Below are positions 1 through 11,417 of a DNA stretch of 64,000 bases, in pieces (positions within the stretch are counted from its first letter, which is position 1; each line of letters begins with the position of its first letter). This DNA is from Acorus gramineus (lineage: Eukaryota; Streptophyta; Magnoliopsida; Acorales; Acoraceae), in assembly GCA_030737835.1 (NCBI GenBank), contig CM060857.1, positions 15,449,496 through 15,513,495 of the forward strand. Reading direction: 5' to 3'. A model generated the notes under the pieces. The model made no database searches and was not told the DNA's origin. It saw nothing but the letters and a program-made list of their open reading frames with translations. The position numbers and the translations under genes are program-made.

Positions 1-194
1 TCTTCAATTCTGTGTCATTTTTCATTCTATGTTTCTACTTTATTACATCTTTAATGTGGCCTTCATTCCCCAATTTTTTTTCAGATAGCGCTGATTTACA
101 AATACATATCCAGACACTTCTAAACCGTGGTTACAGATGAATGAAGAAAAAATACAGGTCAGACAGCAGCCAATTACTTTGTTTTTTTATATAC

Positions 195-2977
195 CTTTGA
201 TGGGTGGATATCAACTGACAAAATCCCAGGTTTGCTGGTTTTGTGCAGCGGATGACTGGATAGTTGGGTGAACTTCTCCAAGGCAGCAGAAGGCATCAAG
301 GTAGATGAGATCTAGGTATACACAAAACAAGCAATAAAAAAAAATCATATTTCATCCTAAAATGACAAGAAATATAGGTAAATCGCATAATTGCAGATAT
401 TATGAACATAAATACCTGCCGCTTTTTCCGCTGTCCAGAAAGTGTAGCATTACAATCCGTGAGTTCTGCAATTATTTCAGAGGTGATGCCAGGACGGATT
501 CTCTTTCCCCCTGGACCCAACTCCTCGTCCTCCAAAGCTGAAATAGCAAGAAAGACCAAACAAATTCTAAGATGAAATTCCAAGGGCATTAGAAAACAAC
601 ATATATATACAAATAGAACCTCGTTTCCCATTGCTGAGAACAGCATTTGCATTAGCAGCAGTTGATGTGGGTATCTGTCTTTCCGCCTGAGCCAGTAGTG
701 TCCTCGCCTCATCCTTTTCCTTTTTCAATCTTGCTATGACACGGCAGGCAGCATCATGCTGAACACAAGTGTCAGTAGACGTTATTATTCCAACTGAACC
801 CAAGATATCACCAAAACCTAGCATTACAATAAAAGAATCTACCCTAACCAAGGAAAGGGCAGTCAGAGGCAAACATGAAGCAAATAACACAATAAGAAAC
901 TAATAGCATTCCTACAACATTAAAATCAATTTACATTATCTTGAGCTAAGTGTTTACAAGATGCTCAATTGCTCATTATAAAATTCCATTGAATCCAGAA
1001 TTTAATGTCAGGCAGTAACAAACCATGCTCACAAAATAATAGAAATTCGCTGTTCCAAGAATTCTGGATCTTATGATGCATCACCTAGTGTTTTGTTGAA
1101 TACAGGGAGAATAACACCATAAAAAGTAATCTCTAAAACATAATTTCATGGGTTTGCAGGATGATATCAACAAAGAAAACCACCACACAGAGAATATGTT
1201 TAAGATGGAGGACAAATACTTGAACAAACAATGGAAGGACAGTGCTCACAAATGAAAGCAACTGCCACCACTTTTCAGACTAAACCAACTTTCTGAAATA
1301 TCCAACATTTTCCACCTGTTGCATCTAGTTGTGACCGATTGAGAAAGCCTATAACACTGCAGTTGTGACGCTTCATGGATGAAAACATGTACCACCAGAC
1401 TGCTTTAAAACTCATCTAATCAGATATAATATTAATAATATCAACATAGCATTTAAAGCAACAACAAAATAGCTTTGTGATGGTTGCAAAAGGCCGTATT
1501 CCTTGTACACATGTAGAACAGCTAAAAATAATGAGACGATACACAGATGCAAGAAAATTTTGTACATTGTACTTGCAGTAATTAGAAGACATGAGACCAA
1601 AAAATCTTCTTCCGAGACTAAAATCATAAAATGTAAATAAGTCAAGAAAGTGACCTGGTACAAAGCATGACTGAGTTCTTCCCTGGCTGCACGCAATTGC
1701 TGCTCCAACGCAAAAGTGGACAACATCAAAGTATCCCACTCCTGTGATCAAATAGAATAACAAACATCAGTGCAAAAAACACACTGTATACCACATAACA
1801 GCATAAAGCAAACATCAACTTTTAAAATAGTTCAGTATGATGACATGAATAAATTGGTAAATATTCTTAATCAACAGGTGAATCTCTAGTGAATAATGTA
1901 ATTCTTGATAGAGATGACACAGATACACAATGCATTTTTAAAGCAACTTTGAAATTTAGTAGCCATTCTACTTTATGTCACTTAGATCTGAAAATAATTA
2001 TAGATATACCCATTCTAAAAACTTTGGTTTCTCCCCCTTTTCTGTGTAATAACTTCTTTGTTACCCTTCCCATACCGCCCTTCCAGTTTGGTTCATCGTC
2101 TTGAATTTCATGCAAGTTGTGATTTAATTATTTTAGCACAATCAAGAATGACCCTATTATTACATTTAACAAAAGTAATGAACATTGATTTATTTATGTC
2201 GAACAAGGGACTACTAATCACAATAGGCATATCACAAATAATAACTATTGTATGTTCATAAATACAAACGGAAATGAGATTCAAGAGACATACATTCTGA
2301 AACATTCCAATCAACCCGGGGAGACTCCCGGACTGTACCGGCCTCGGCTTCGCTGCCTTCAGACCAAAACAATAAACAAAGCCAAAGTCAAACAAAAAAT
2401 GACAAAAAAAAAAAAAAACGAAAGAAACGAAAAACAATGATAACCATTGGATGCACTGATTACCTTAGTCGCCTTGACTGGTATTATATCATCCAAAGTA
2501 AGCAAATCACCGGTGACAGGGCACTTCCCATATATCTAATTAAGGGAAAAAAGGAATGATCTCTTTTTCTTTGCATTAAAGAGGGGAAAAAGGGAGTAAT
2601 CTTTTTTTCTTTGACAGCATTCTCGGTGACAGTGTCAACAACAATCAATGACCAAAGAATATAATGGGATATACATACACCGTTCACAACAACGAGTGTT
2701 GAAGATTCAAAACCCTAATGACGAGCGATAGCGAAATGGACATGGGAGGAGATCGAAGATTTACCGATATGTGGTGCTCGACCAGTCGTTTCTCGAACAG
2801 GATCCCCGATTTCTTCGAGACCACTGGCTCTTCCGGCACCTCGCCGGAAACTTGAAAAAATCCAAACGGAGAGATAAAATCAACGAAAGATCATAAACCC
2901 TAGATTCGCTTGAGGAAAGGGAGGGAGGAAAGAGAGGGAGGAGAGAGAGAGAGAGAGGACTTACTTGCACAAAACAT
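195..2977 (-). CDS. PRP19: Pre-mRNA-processing factor 19 (PRP19/MAC3, U-box E3), 5' part only
   Basis: Core subunit of the Prp19/MOS4-associated spliceosome complex and a U-box ubiquitin ligase of the nucleus. Eight coding exons can be joined with closed phases: 2977-2965, 2850-2765, 2535-2464, 2356-2294, 1741-1655, 758-620, 537-416 and 311-195, giving 233 residues. Residues 1-57 form the U-box ([15 protein letters not shown] and YGKCPVTG motifs). Residues ~79-135 are the coiled coil used for tetramerisation ([20 protein letters not shown]). Then comes the conserved [13 protein letters not shown] / [17 protein letters not shown] linker. The WD40 propeller is missing because the last visible donor (GTATAT at 194-189) leads past the window edge. 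The first coding exon is only 13 nt. A telo-box (AAACCCTA) lies just upstream of the ATG. Identity is firm from the family pattern. PRP19 paralogues (MAC3A/B type) cannot be told apart here. Confidence 0.95.
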
Positions 2978-2990
2978 GGCGTCGAAGAGT

Positions 2991-2998
2991 TAGGGTTT
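2991..2998 (-). promoter_or_regulatory. Telo-box (AAACCCTA) in the PRP19 leader
   Basis: On the minus strand AAACCCTA sits 14 nt upstream of the PRP19 ATG. Such boxes are common in leaders and promoters of plant housekeeping and translation genes. Function here is inferred. Confidence 0.4.
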
Positions 2999-3944
2999 TG
3001 AGAGGTCCTCTACGGGTTTTTCTCTTTTGTAATCTGGTCGAATGAGGGGGACCGATTTCGGGTTCGCGAGCGATTTTTCTTTACATGGGACGCTGAACGG
3101 CCGAAGCGATGGGAGGGTAGTTTCGTAAATATGGTGGTCGGTGATTTTAGCGAATCATTTTGCTCTCCCGTGAGAGCATCCAAACCGTCCGTTGATTATC
3201 GTGTGGATGACTTGGATTCTACGTGCGGTTTTTTTATTTTTTCTTTTGTAGAAGAGTGTTGATATACTCAGTTTTTTTTTTTTTCAGTCTAAAATACAAA
3301 CCTACGTATTTCTTTACAGATTCAGTTAAGTACATGCATCGTTATATGATGTATATACATCACTAAATTTTTTCTTACACTTATTAAAAATATGTTCATT
3401 CAACTCAAAATGAAGTAATATGTATTTTTTATCAAAACATACAAGTTATTAAATAATGTTTACTATTTAAAAAAAATGAAAACATGTGAGATCTAGATTA
3501 TGCCATTTTATTATTTTTCTACTGCATTATATCCTTACCACCTCGCCAAGCGGAGGATCGATGATTCTACGTGCGGTTAGCTTGTCATCCTATGTTCAAT
3601 TCATATCTATGTTTGTCTCATGAATTAAACATTTTTGAATTTAAAAAAAAATAAATTACATGAAGTTTATGCTTTGAAATATAAATCATAAAAATTCAAA
3701 ATATACATAGATACATATTGTGACTGTCTTTACTTTACTGTTATCTTCCAAAACATACATAGTTGTCTGGGTAACTCAGCTTGTCAAAATGCATGAGAAA
3801 GTGGAGGCTTGCATTTGTGATTGGGGCTATCATACCGCGGACGCAAGATCAGTATAGGTATGGAGAATCGATTATCATCAAGGAGTAGCTCTTTCGTTAG
3901 TGTTTTTTGCGAGTGACCTTTAGTAGAATCCTCTTCTATTTTAG
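2999..3944. other. Upstream region of PRP19, no gene seen
   Basis: AT-rich spacer. It should hold the PRP19 promoter (reading leftward), but no clear TATA box was picked out. The short open frames lack family features and biased codon use. Confidence 0.5.
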
Positions 3945-4391
3945 GCCCCGTTCAAAATGGGGATATATTTTATTTTAGAGTATACATTTATTTGAGCATA
4001 AGTGAGTATAAATAAGAATAGAGTAATTTTGTATTTCATTGTGTTTTGAATTATTCTCTTTGATAAACATAAGAATAAATGTTTTGTTGTTTGGATAAAA
4101 TGTGAATAAAGTATGGATAATGATATATAAAAGGTAAAAAAATAATGATAGTTGATTTGATAGATGATTTATAAGAGATGATGACAGTTAATCTAATCTA
4201 ACAGTGGACCCACATATTCTTTAGATGAAATAACTTAGGATAATTTTAATTCCAAAAATTGATTGGAATCCATATACCACTTTATCATGATTTATTATGA
4301 CATACTTTATCGGGGGTTATTCAAAGTAAACAAACACTCTAAAATAATTATCTCGGATTATTGGGGGGTTATACCGGAAATAAACAGGGGC
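3945..4391 (+). mobile_element. MITE family 1, copy A
   Basis: A ~447-bp AT-rich non-coding element that aligns over its length with the copies at 5270 and 24435. Shared blocks include GTGTTTTGAATTATT, TTTGGATAAAATGTGAATAA-type and GATAGTTGATTTGA. It starts GGCCCCGTT and ends near AACAGGGGC, a decayed inverted terminal repeat. The right end carries more changes than the left. No transposase is encoded. Confidence 0.65.
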
Positions 4392-4432
4392 GGGTTGGCA
4401 GGCTGTCGACCATTTTAATTATTTTGCAGCAC

Positions 4433-4450
4433 CACCCCCCCCCCCCCCCC
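4433..4450. repeat. Poly-C tract
   Basis: A run of about 17-18 C residues, a simple repeat, directly before the 42-bp tandem duplication. Its length may be uncertain in the assembly. Confidence 0.8.
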
Positions 4451-4461
4451 ATTCAAATTGT

Positions 4462-4545
4462 ACTTCAATTTTTCTATAATAAAATCAAAGAACATATTTA
4501 CATACTTCAATTTTTCTATAATAAAATCAAAGAACATATTTACAT
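4462..4545. repeat. Perfect 42-bp tandem duplication
   Basis: The unit starting ACTTCAATTTTTCTATAATA occurs twice in a row (4462-4503 and 4504-4545) without mismatch, so it looks recent. No gene is involved. Confidence 0.9.
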
Positions 4546-5269
4546 TTCATTAAAAAAATACTCAACTTGTCGAGATAGAAGTAAAGCATACAGAGTAAAA
4601 TATAATTGAACGACTACTTATAAAACATGAAATATCAAAAACAATCATTCGTATATATTTTATCTTGTAAATAATTTCAAAAAATGAAATATAATTTAAA
4701 TGTATTGAATTTATGTTTCTTCCATTTTAATAACCTAATATATATTGTATAATTACAAGAATGACAACGCATAAAATTTGTTTTAAAAGAAATCCCCATT
4801 TGCAATGCCCCGTAATCAGCAGTCACAACACCAAATCTTAATTACATTTATCAAACGGAACACATGCATCATCACTAAAGGCACATTTGTATCTGTGTTG
4901 GGTGGCCTCCGCATTTAAGAAGTGAAAGATTCCTAGATGTAAATCTAAATAAGAATTTATCATTCAGTTTTTTTATCCTCCCTCTTGCTTTTTTCAAACC
5001 AAACAATTTAGTGATAGAAAAGCTAACAAAATAATGTTTTTAAAAAATAAGTATGAAATATAAGATTTTAAAAATCTCAATATTTCAACTACGTATACAA
5101 ACGCAGTCCACGCCACACAATACAACCAGAACCACATGACAAGTGGTATCCAAACAAAGCTTGGAAAGTTCCTGTGTGGATGCTCGGGTTGTTTTATGTG
5201 GGGGCAAATTGGAGGTTGATGGCTAGTGTTTGATTATGTGAATGGGACTGGCAAAATTCTCTTCGATTA
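4546..5269. other. AT-rich spacer, no gene seen
   Basis: Spacer between the tandem duplication and MITE copy B. I see no conserved coding region, RNA gene or clear regulatory element. Confidence 0.5.
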
Positions 5270-5715
5270 GCCTCCGTTTGGAACGGAAATATGATTTATT
5301 TTTTAGCATATACTTATTCCAACATAAATAAGGATAAAATGATTTTTTATGTTTGATTGTGTTTTGAATTATTGTCATTGGTAAACGTAAGAATAAATAT
5401 TTTGTTGTTTGGGTAAAATGTGAATAAATTATGGATAAAGATTTATAAAAGATGAAAAAATAATGATAGTTGATGTGATATGTGATTTATAAAAGGTGAT
5501 GACAGTTGATTTGACAGTGAGTTTATATATTCTTTGGGTGGAATATCCTATGAAAATTTTCATTTCAGGGGTTGATTAGAATCCATATGTCACTTTATAT
5601 CCGTTTATTCTAGCATACTTTATCCCTAGTTATTCTATGTTTTTAAACACCTTTTATTTCTTATTCCTCTTTATCCAAAGTTATCCATGTGCTTATTCTC
5701 GTTCCAAACAGGGGC
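5270..5715 (+). mobile_element. MITE family 1, copy B
   Basis: A 446-bp element with well kept inverted ends: GCCTCCGTTTGGAAC on the left and GTTCCAAACAGGGGC on the right. The interior matches copies A and C in the same orientation. It lies ~250 bp past the 3' end of the peroxidase gene. The flanks (TTA left, TAA right) hint at a TA-rich target, but a clean target duplication is not visible. Confidence 0.8.
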
Positions 5716-5847
5716 TAAACATTTTGGTTTCGGTTTTGGGTTTTTTTGTTTTATATTTTATTTGCAGGGTTTGCTAGTAGGGTTTTCAACCTTCTTCCTG
5801 GGCTTTTGCTTCTCAATTAATATTCAGAAGGCACAACAAACCTATTA

Positions 5848-5862
5848 TATATATATATATAG
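5848..5862. repeat. (TA)n microsatellite
   Basis: Short alternating TA run between MITE copy B and the peroxidase 3' end. Confidence 0.7.
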
Positions 5863-5969
5863 GAAGAACTCTTCGTTGCTGACTTTATGATCAAATTACA
5901 AAAGCTATTTTCGCCTGGTTGTTCCTACACAACAAACCTATCTTAAAAAGCACAGTCCCTAAAGTCGCG

Positions 5970-7256
5970 TTAACGGACACGGGAGCAATTGAGCCGGACC
6001 TCCCCCTGCGATCCAGACAGCACCCCGAGCCCGGATAGCTTCACCATGGCGCGCGCGAAGTCCCTCCGAAACACCGTCCCACCACCGTCCGATGCGTAGG
6101 CCCGCACCCATCTCACCGTCCGTTCACTGGACGTCAGCTGCTGGTCCGCGCGTAGGGTCCCCCGTCCCCCGACCAGGCTCTGGTAATACCCCCCGTCGAA
6201 CCCCCCCTCCATCGCCATCCCTGGCTCCCCCTCCACCTCAGACGGCGAAGACAGCGTGGCCGTCACGTTCGCGCACGTGCGCCGCATCACGTCCAGCAGC
6301 CCCTCGTCCAGCGTCGCGTCCGGCGCGCCCGTCCCGTTGTAGTTGAAGAGCCTGTCCGCAAAGAAGCGGCAGTGGACGGTCCCGATGCTGTGCGCCCCTA
6401 AAAGAACATAAAGAATCAGACGGTTCAGATTTATTAGAGAGAGTGATCATGAGAGAGAACCTAAGAGGGCGACGGTCTCGCGAGCGGTGAATCCGCGACG
6501 GGCGAAGGAGGTGAGGGTCTTGTTGACGTCAGCGTCGGGTGAGGGAATCTCGTCTTGGGCGAGGTCGTGGTACGGACGCGTCCCGTCCTTCCTTCCCGTG
6601 CTGAGTGGGTAGAATAGGCCCTTGGACTAAAATAACAAGAATTTCAGGGTGTTTTTTGCAAAAAAAAAAGAAAGGCAAGAAACAGAGGATCTCGTAGAGA
6701 GAGAGACGAGGACGGCGTCGCGGGCGGCGAGGACGAGAATGTCGGAGCAGGAGACGACGGCGGGGCAGATCCGCTCGAGTGAGGATTTGATGGCGTCGAG
6801 GGCGTCGAAGCCTCTCAGAGACAGGTTGGGTATGGCGTCCCTCTCGGACGGAGCGCCGTCGACCGCCTCGAGAAGGAGCGACGCGTCGCATCCGTGGATG
6901 AAGCAGTCGTGGAAGAGGAGGCGGAGGAGGGCGGGGCCCACTGTGGGCCTCTCGAGGAGGATCCGAGTCACGGCGGATCGGACGGTGGACTCCGCATCGG
7001 GGCACGTGTGGCGGTAGTAGTCGTACTCGAGCGGAGGCGGCGGCGGCGAAGGGAGGAGAAGCCTCTGTCGCGGCTGGTCGGTGGTCTTGGAAGAGGTGAA
7101 TGTGGTTTGGAAGCGATGCGGCGGCGGAGGTGGCGGCGGTGGGGGTCCGTCGATCTTACTGGGTGAGGAGTAAAAGAAGGGGAGGAGGAAGAGGAGGGTG
7201 ACGGCGATCGCCGTTCGCTTCACCGGGAGTGATCTTGGCATTCTTGATTTTCGCAT
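5970..7256 (-). CDS. Class III haem peroxidase with N-terminal anchor and proline-rich stalk
   Basis: Secretory plant peroxidase (H2O2-dependent oxidation of phenolics, cell-wall or apoplast side). Exons 7256-6708, 6626-6461 and 6397-5970 give 380 residues. A hydrophobic segment (residues ~16-31) follows a basic start (MRKSRMPRSLPVKR). Then come two proline runs (38-46 and ~71-75) before the catalytic domain opens at YYRHTCP. Catalytic residues are present: distal Arg112/His116 in LRLLFHDCF, and proximal His241 in LLGAHSIG. All eight usual cysteines can be placed. The ~75-residue extension makes it longer than the usual ~320-350. Such N-extended peroxidases resemble the Arabidopsis peroxidase-48 type, which is recognition, not proof. 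The exon-1 donor lies in a CT repeat (C|GTCTCT) and is the least sure junction. The GC-rich coding sequence yields long antisense frames that are shadows. Confidence 0.9.
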
Positions 7257-7412
7257 TTTTGTTGTTATTCTTGCACGGATGAATCGATGTTCAGAGAGTT
7301 CTAAACATAAATGATAAATTTACGTCATTCCAGGTGGGATTATCTCCATTGAGGAGTAATCGTTGTAATTTGTCAGATATATTTCAGACCCTTCCTTTCG
7401 TTTATGAATTTT

Positions 7413-7750
7413 CATTTGGCATTCGTACTTTTGAAAAAAAGTGAATTTTGAAATAAAGTTATTTTTTAAAATAAATTTAAATTTTGATTATTTTAAAATG
7501 TTTTTTTTTTTAATTCAAGAATTAATATTTAAAAGGAATTTAATGTTTAAAAGAGAAAGCTGTTTTTCAATTCAAAAAATCGATTCCGACCAAAAAGCAT
7601 TGTTTCTGAGCTTTTTAAAACACAGATTTCTAGAAAAAAATTAAAAAAAATTCAGCTTCCGATTCTGTAAAAAACTGTTTCATTTAGCTGCATAATTTTA
7701 ACTTTTTAAAAACTAAAAATGCATCCAAACGCGCAACCAAACAGGACCTT
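7413..7750 (-). mobile_element. MITE-like family 2, copy 1
   Basis: A ~340-bp AT-rich element. Read on the minus strand it matches 43198-43545 over most of its length: CTGTTTGGTTG near the start, then TTTTTAAAAAG, CAATGCTTTTTGGTC, GAATCGATTTTTT and AATTGAAAA blocks. The ends resemble (T)CCGTTTGG inverted repeats. It is non-coding and sits just upstream of the peroxidase start. Exact borders and target duplication are unclear. Confidence 0.6.
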
Positions 7751-8639
7751 AATATAAAATAGGCCGAATGCCTATTGTTCACATAAAGAAAAAAAGAATA
7801 AATTTGAGCTGAAAATCACGATTTTTTTTAAATGATAATTTTAAGTTTTAAAAATAAAAACTAATTAATTATTTTCTGTCGTTATAATATTATTTGAGAT
7901 ATATACTAATCCACTTAACCACCTTATGAACCGATTCAAATATACGTAATCATTTAATTTTTCTTAAAGTCTGTATAACCCTCTCAAAACACATGTGAAT
8001 TAAATTTTTTTTGACAAATTAGAATAATATTATGTCTGATAAACCCTGGTTGACAACATAATATACCAAAAGCTCTTTCAATGCGTTCAAAATATAAAAA
8101 AATATTTATAAATGATAATTTTACTCTTTTAAATAAAACTTTATAATATATTAAGAGATTTAAAATAGTCATGTATAAATTTTTTTTTGTATTTTAACGA
8201 ATTGTATGAGATTTTCATATGTTGTGTTTTCAATCAAGGTTTATATGAATTTTAGAAAAAATCCAAGGATTATATGAATTTCATACTGTTTATTGGGGAT
8301 TATTTGAATTATTTTATAAAAAATTAAAAATAATAGGTTTTGACACTAAATATCGGCCTTTGGTTAGAAGTGTCTAAGCCTCACTCTGAGACCGCCCCAC
8401 GGATCAGCCCGAACGCCCATCCACGGGCCTGAGTTTTACCCAGTCAGGCCGGTTGGCCAAACAGCCCATGGGTCGGGCCTGTTGCCAATGCTTTAATCGA
8501 TGTGATGTCCAATTTGTAGTTATCATGTTGTTAATGGTAATATATAAAATTATTTAATGTAATATATATTTTATTATATCATTATATATCATATTTTATG
8601 AAAAATAATATATACATTCAGTTCGTATAAGTATTGAAG
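7751..8639. other. AT-rich spacer with a short GC-rich patch
   Basis: No gene is seen. A GC-rich patch at about 8350-8490 is unlike its surroundings and may be a repeat fragment. It was checked for a tRNA fold without success. Confidence 0.4.
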
Positions 8640-9330
8640 AGGTATTTTCCCATCCAATCAACGTAAGCGAATAGAGTCTCGTTGTCAGATTTGAATCCGA
8701 CTAAATATAAACCCTGCACTGATAAAGAAATACAAGGGACACTATTATGGTATCAGTCAAGAGGACTCCGATGCTTAAGTTAGTAAGGGAATTCAAATAT
8801 AATTTCACTCTCAATGTAACTTGTCTTAGGTAAAACTCATACATCAATTTGTTAAACATTTTCCCTTTTTATAGAATCAATTAGCCTTTTAGCTGTTACA
8901 ACTGTTGTCCCCTTTAATAATTATAAGGGGGCGAGTTTTGTGGAAACTGCCCTGCTTTATTATTATTAAACGTGCTTTTATTTACCCATGTTAAATGGAT
9001 AGTGACTCTTAATCAATAACATGACAATTATTGAATGAATAGACATTTGACCGTTTCAAATGTTCTACTCGTGGTCCTTATGTAGCTGGCTTTTGGGGTT
9101 CTGTTCGAGGTTCACCGTGGCATTTGCCCTCTAGGTGTAAAGTTGTACCCGGCCAGACCTGCGTCACCTCATTGGGAGACCAATCCTAATCGTATCTTAT
9201 TTATTTAGGAGTGCCTAATTGTTATTCATCTATTATGCCATCATCAAATCGGGCTATCGGTCATCAGACGTGATGGTTTATGCTCGTTTAACCTTCGACA
9301 CGTGCCGTCTTTTGAGAAAACGTGAGTTTT
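8640..9330. mobile_element. Possible retroelement (LTR-like) remnant
   Basis: A block of mixed composition without a coding frame. Its phrase pattern (GACTCCGATGCTTAAGTTAG and a TATAAAC-type stretch) resembles non-coding ends of plant LTR elements. I cannot find matching ends, a target duplication or a primer-binding site, so this is a weak call. Confidence 0.25.
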
Positions 9331-9658
9331 TCCCTCTACAATTATGATTGTATGAAAGAAAAAAAAAAGAAAAGAAAGACTGTTTAAGTGAATTTTATAC
9401 ATTTCTGAAGGCTCCTGTGGTCCTCCCCCATTCCATAAATGATTATAATTATCATAAATATGTATATGATGGCAAGTATTTTAGTTTTAATTTTAGTCTT
9501 ATATGAGTGCTATATGTTTGTGTTTGGTGTACATTTTTTTAAATTTTTAATTAATTTGCTTTAGCATCTGTGCACATGCGAGACTTTTATTACCACACTA
9601 TACCATCCCCAAGAACCACCGAGTGATCTTTCTAGCAGCCAAACGTTGAAATCAATTT

Positions 9659-9821
9659 GCACGTCCCTCACCTAGCGAGGTGGAAGAGTTGCACGAGTCT
9701 CTCGTGGACGACCCTGGCTTGAGCCTGGTGTGTATCCCCCTCTCATGATGCGTGTTTAAGACCTTGCGCCTGAGTGTACTTGTCCTCTGTGTGCCTTGTC
9801 TACCACACACAAAAAAAAAAT
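9659..9821 (+). mobile_element. tRNA-derived SINE with 14-bp target duplication
   Basis: A 163-bp insertion ending in A10 and bounded by a perfect duplication GTTGAAATCAATTT (9645-9658 and 9822-9835). Near its 5' end are a box-A-like TAGCGAGGTGG and a box-B-like GGCTTGAGCC, spaced as in RNA polymerase III promoters. There is no coding frame. The perfect duplication implies a fairly recent insertion. Copying would depend on a partner LINE. The body is unlike the plant Au SINE, which ends differently. Family assignment is open. Confidence 0.8.
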
Positions 9822-11089
9822 GTTGAAATCAATTTAAAATTTAAAGTGGCAAAAACCAAACCAAATGCAATTTAACCCAACCCTCAATTTTTTTTTGTTT
9901 AGATCATTCAGATCACCTTCAAATTGATTTTTTCGAAAGAGTGCAATTTGAAATATTTGAACTCTTCGGACTAAATAGTTGACATCTCAGAAGAGATAAA
10001 TATTATGGTTTTTTTTCATATATTTCCCTGGTGTATTCTATTTTTGCTAGAATACCCCTGTTCTAAACAATTTTGCATAAATTCATTTAAAATTATTTAA
10101 GTTAGTGCAACTATACCACTGCAGTCATTTTCCTTATGATATGATTAAGGTTGTTCGTTTTGTCACCGTTAGAGAGTGATAAAATGTCTCATATACCCCT
10201 ACTTCACGTGCTTAGAGGTGGTCTTGAACCTCTCAACCTTCAATTATCTTCTCAAACTCCCTCTATTCACTCTCTCATCAATGGAATGTCCTCACTGTAC
10301 TCTCTTTGATGCCATCTAGTCTCCTCTTTCAACCCATTATTCTCTGGTCAGACATATTTGAGCTAGGGCTTTTCAACTGGCCCTAGGGGGATATATATGC
10401 AAAAATGGAATATCCTAGGGATATATATACAAAAATCTCTAAATACTAAGCGTCTATTTAGGCGTGCGTTTGGTGGGCGGTGGCATCAGCGAATGCTGCC
10501 GGACGCGGACGCGAACGCTTTGTCGTATTTGTTTTGCATGCCTAATAATCATCAGTACGTACAAGACAACTTTGTTATCCACCATTTTAGTTCATATGCA
10601 ATTGTGTGTCAAATTTATGTTTTAATCACCGATTCATACAATACCTATATCAAACATATTTATATATTAAAAAAAAAAACATATTTATATATTATAGACC
10701 GAAAACATAATTAATCTGAGTCAATTAATTTGATAAGCTCGTTTTCTTGAGCTCTCTAAACTGACCATCATATATATCACATGATAATTTTAATAAAGAT
10801 GAAGAACGTTTAAAAAATGATAGCTTGTGCAAGTTGTCCTTGATACGAATCTGCATATATCAAAAGAAAAGAACTTTCACCATTTAAAATGGATCAAAGT
10901 ACTACAGAGGGTACGTTTGATCGACTGGAGGGGGACAAACACTGCGGCCCTAGCAGGGCTTTGTCTGTTTATATGCTTCCCACACTTTTGTCTACCGCCG
11001 ACATCCATAAATCCCCATATCTGGCATATATGCCCAGTTCCATGGGCACAGATTTTACCTGATCAAAAGCAACAGACAGACAGACAGAA

Positions 11090-11135
11090 AAAGAGAGAGA
11101 GAGAGAGAGTGAGAGAGAGAGAAAGGAGAGCAGCT
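11090..11135 (+). repeat. GA-rich microsatellite
   Basis: A nearly pure GAGA tract following a CAGA repeat. Such tracts often sit in plant core promoters and leaders, but no downstream gene was identified. Confidence 0.8.
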
Positions 11136-11250
11136 CTTCCTCTTTCCTTCGATGTTGCTCAGTATCAGAATATATTTTCTTGACTGGGGAACATTATCTA
11201 ATGTTCATCTTAAGTGGTCAATCGGAATCTTTTTCTTTGCTTTTTTTTAT

Positions 11251-11417
11251 TTATCTGCGGAGATCTGGAAAGTGAAATTCATATTAGAGTGGATTACCTG
11301 TTTTCATTCCGTAGATATAGGCCTAGATCGAACCAAGTATTTTTGTGTTATGTTCTTTGTATTCGATCTAGTATTTTTTTGTTTTTTCCCATTTTATCTG
11401 CGGAGATCTGGAAAGTG
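11251..11417 (+). repeat. Direct repeat, 24-bp identical core, period 143
   Basis: The 24-nt core beginning TTATCTGCGGAGATCTGGAA and running on through AGTG occurs at 11251-11274 and 11394-11417, each preceded by a T-rich stretch. The flanks are similar but diverged, which suggests an old local duplication of roughly 60 bp. Confidence 0.8.

Noticed and set aside
6092..7166. Open frames opposite the peroxidase exons
   Set aside because: Antisense shadows of GC-rich coding DNA; the minus strand encodes a complete peroxidase with catalytic residues.
8350..8490. GC-rich patch considered as a tRNA or rRNA fragment
   Set aside because: No cloverleaf or known rRNA motif is visible.
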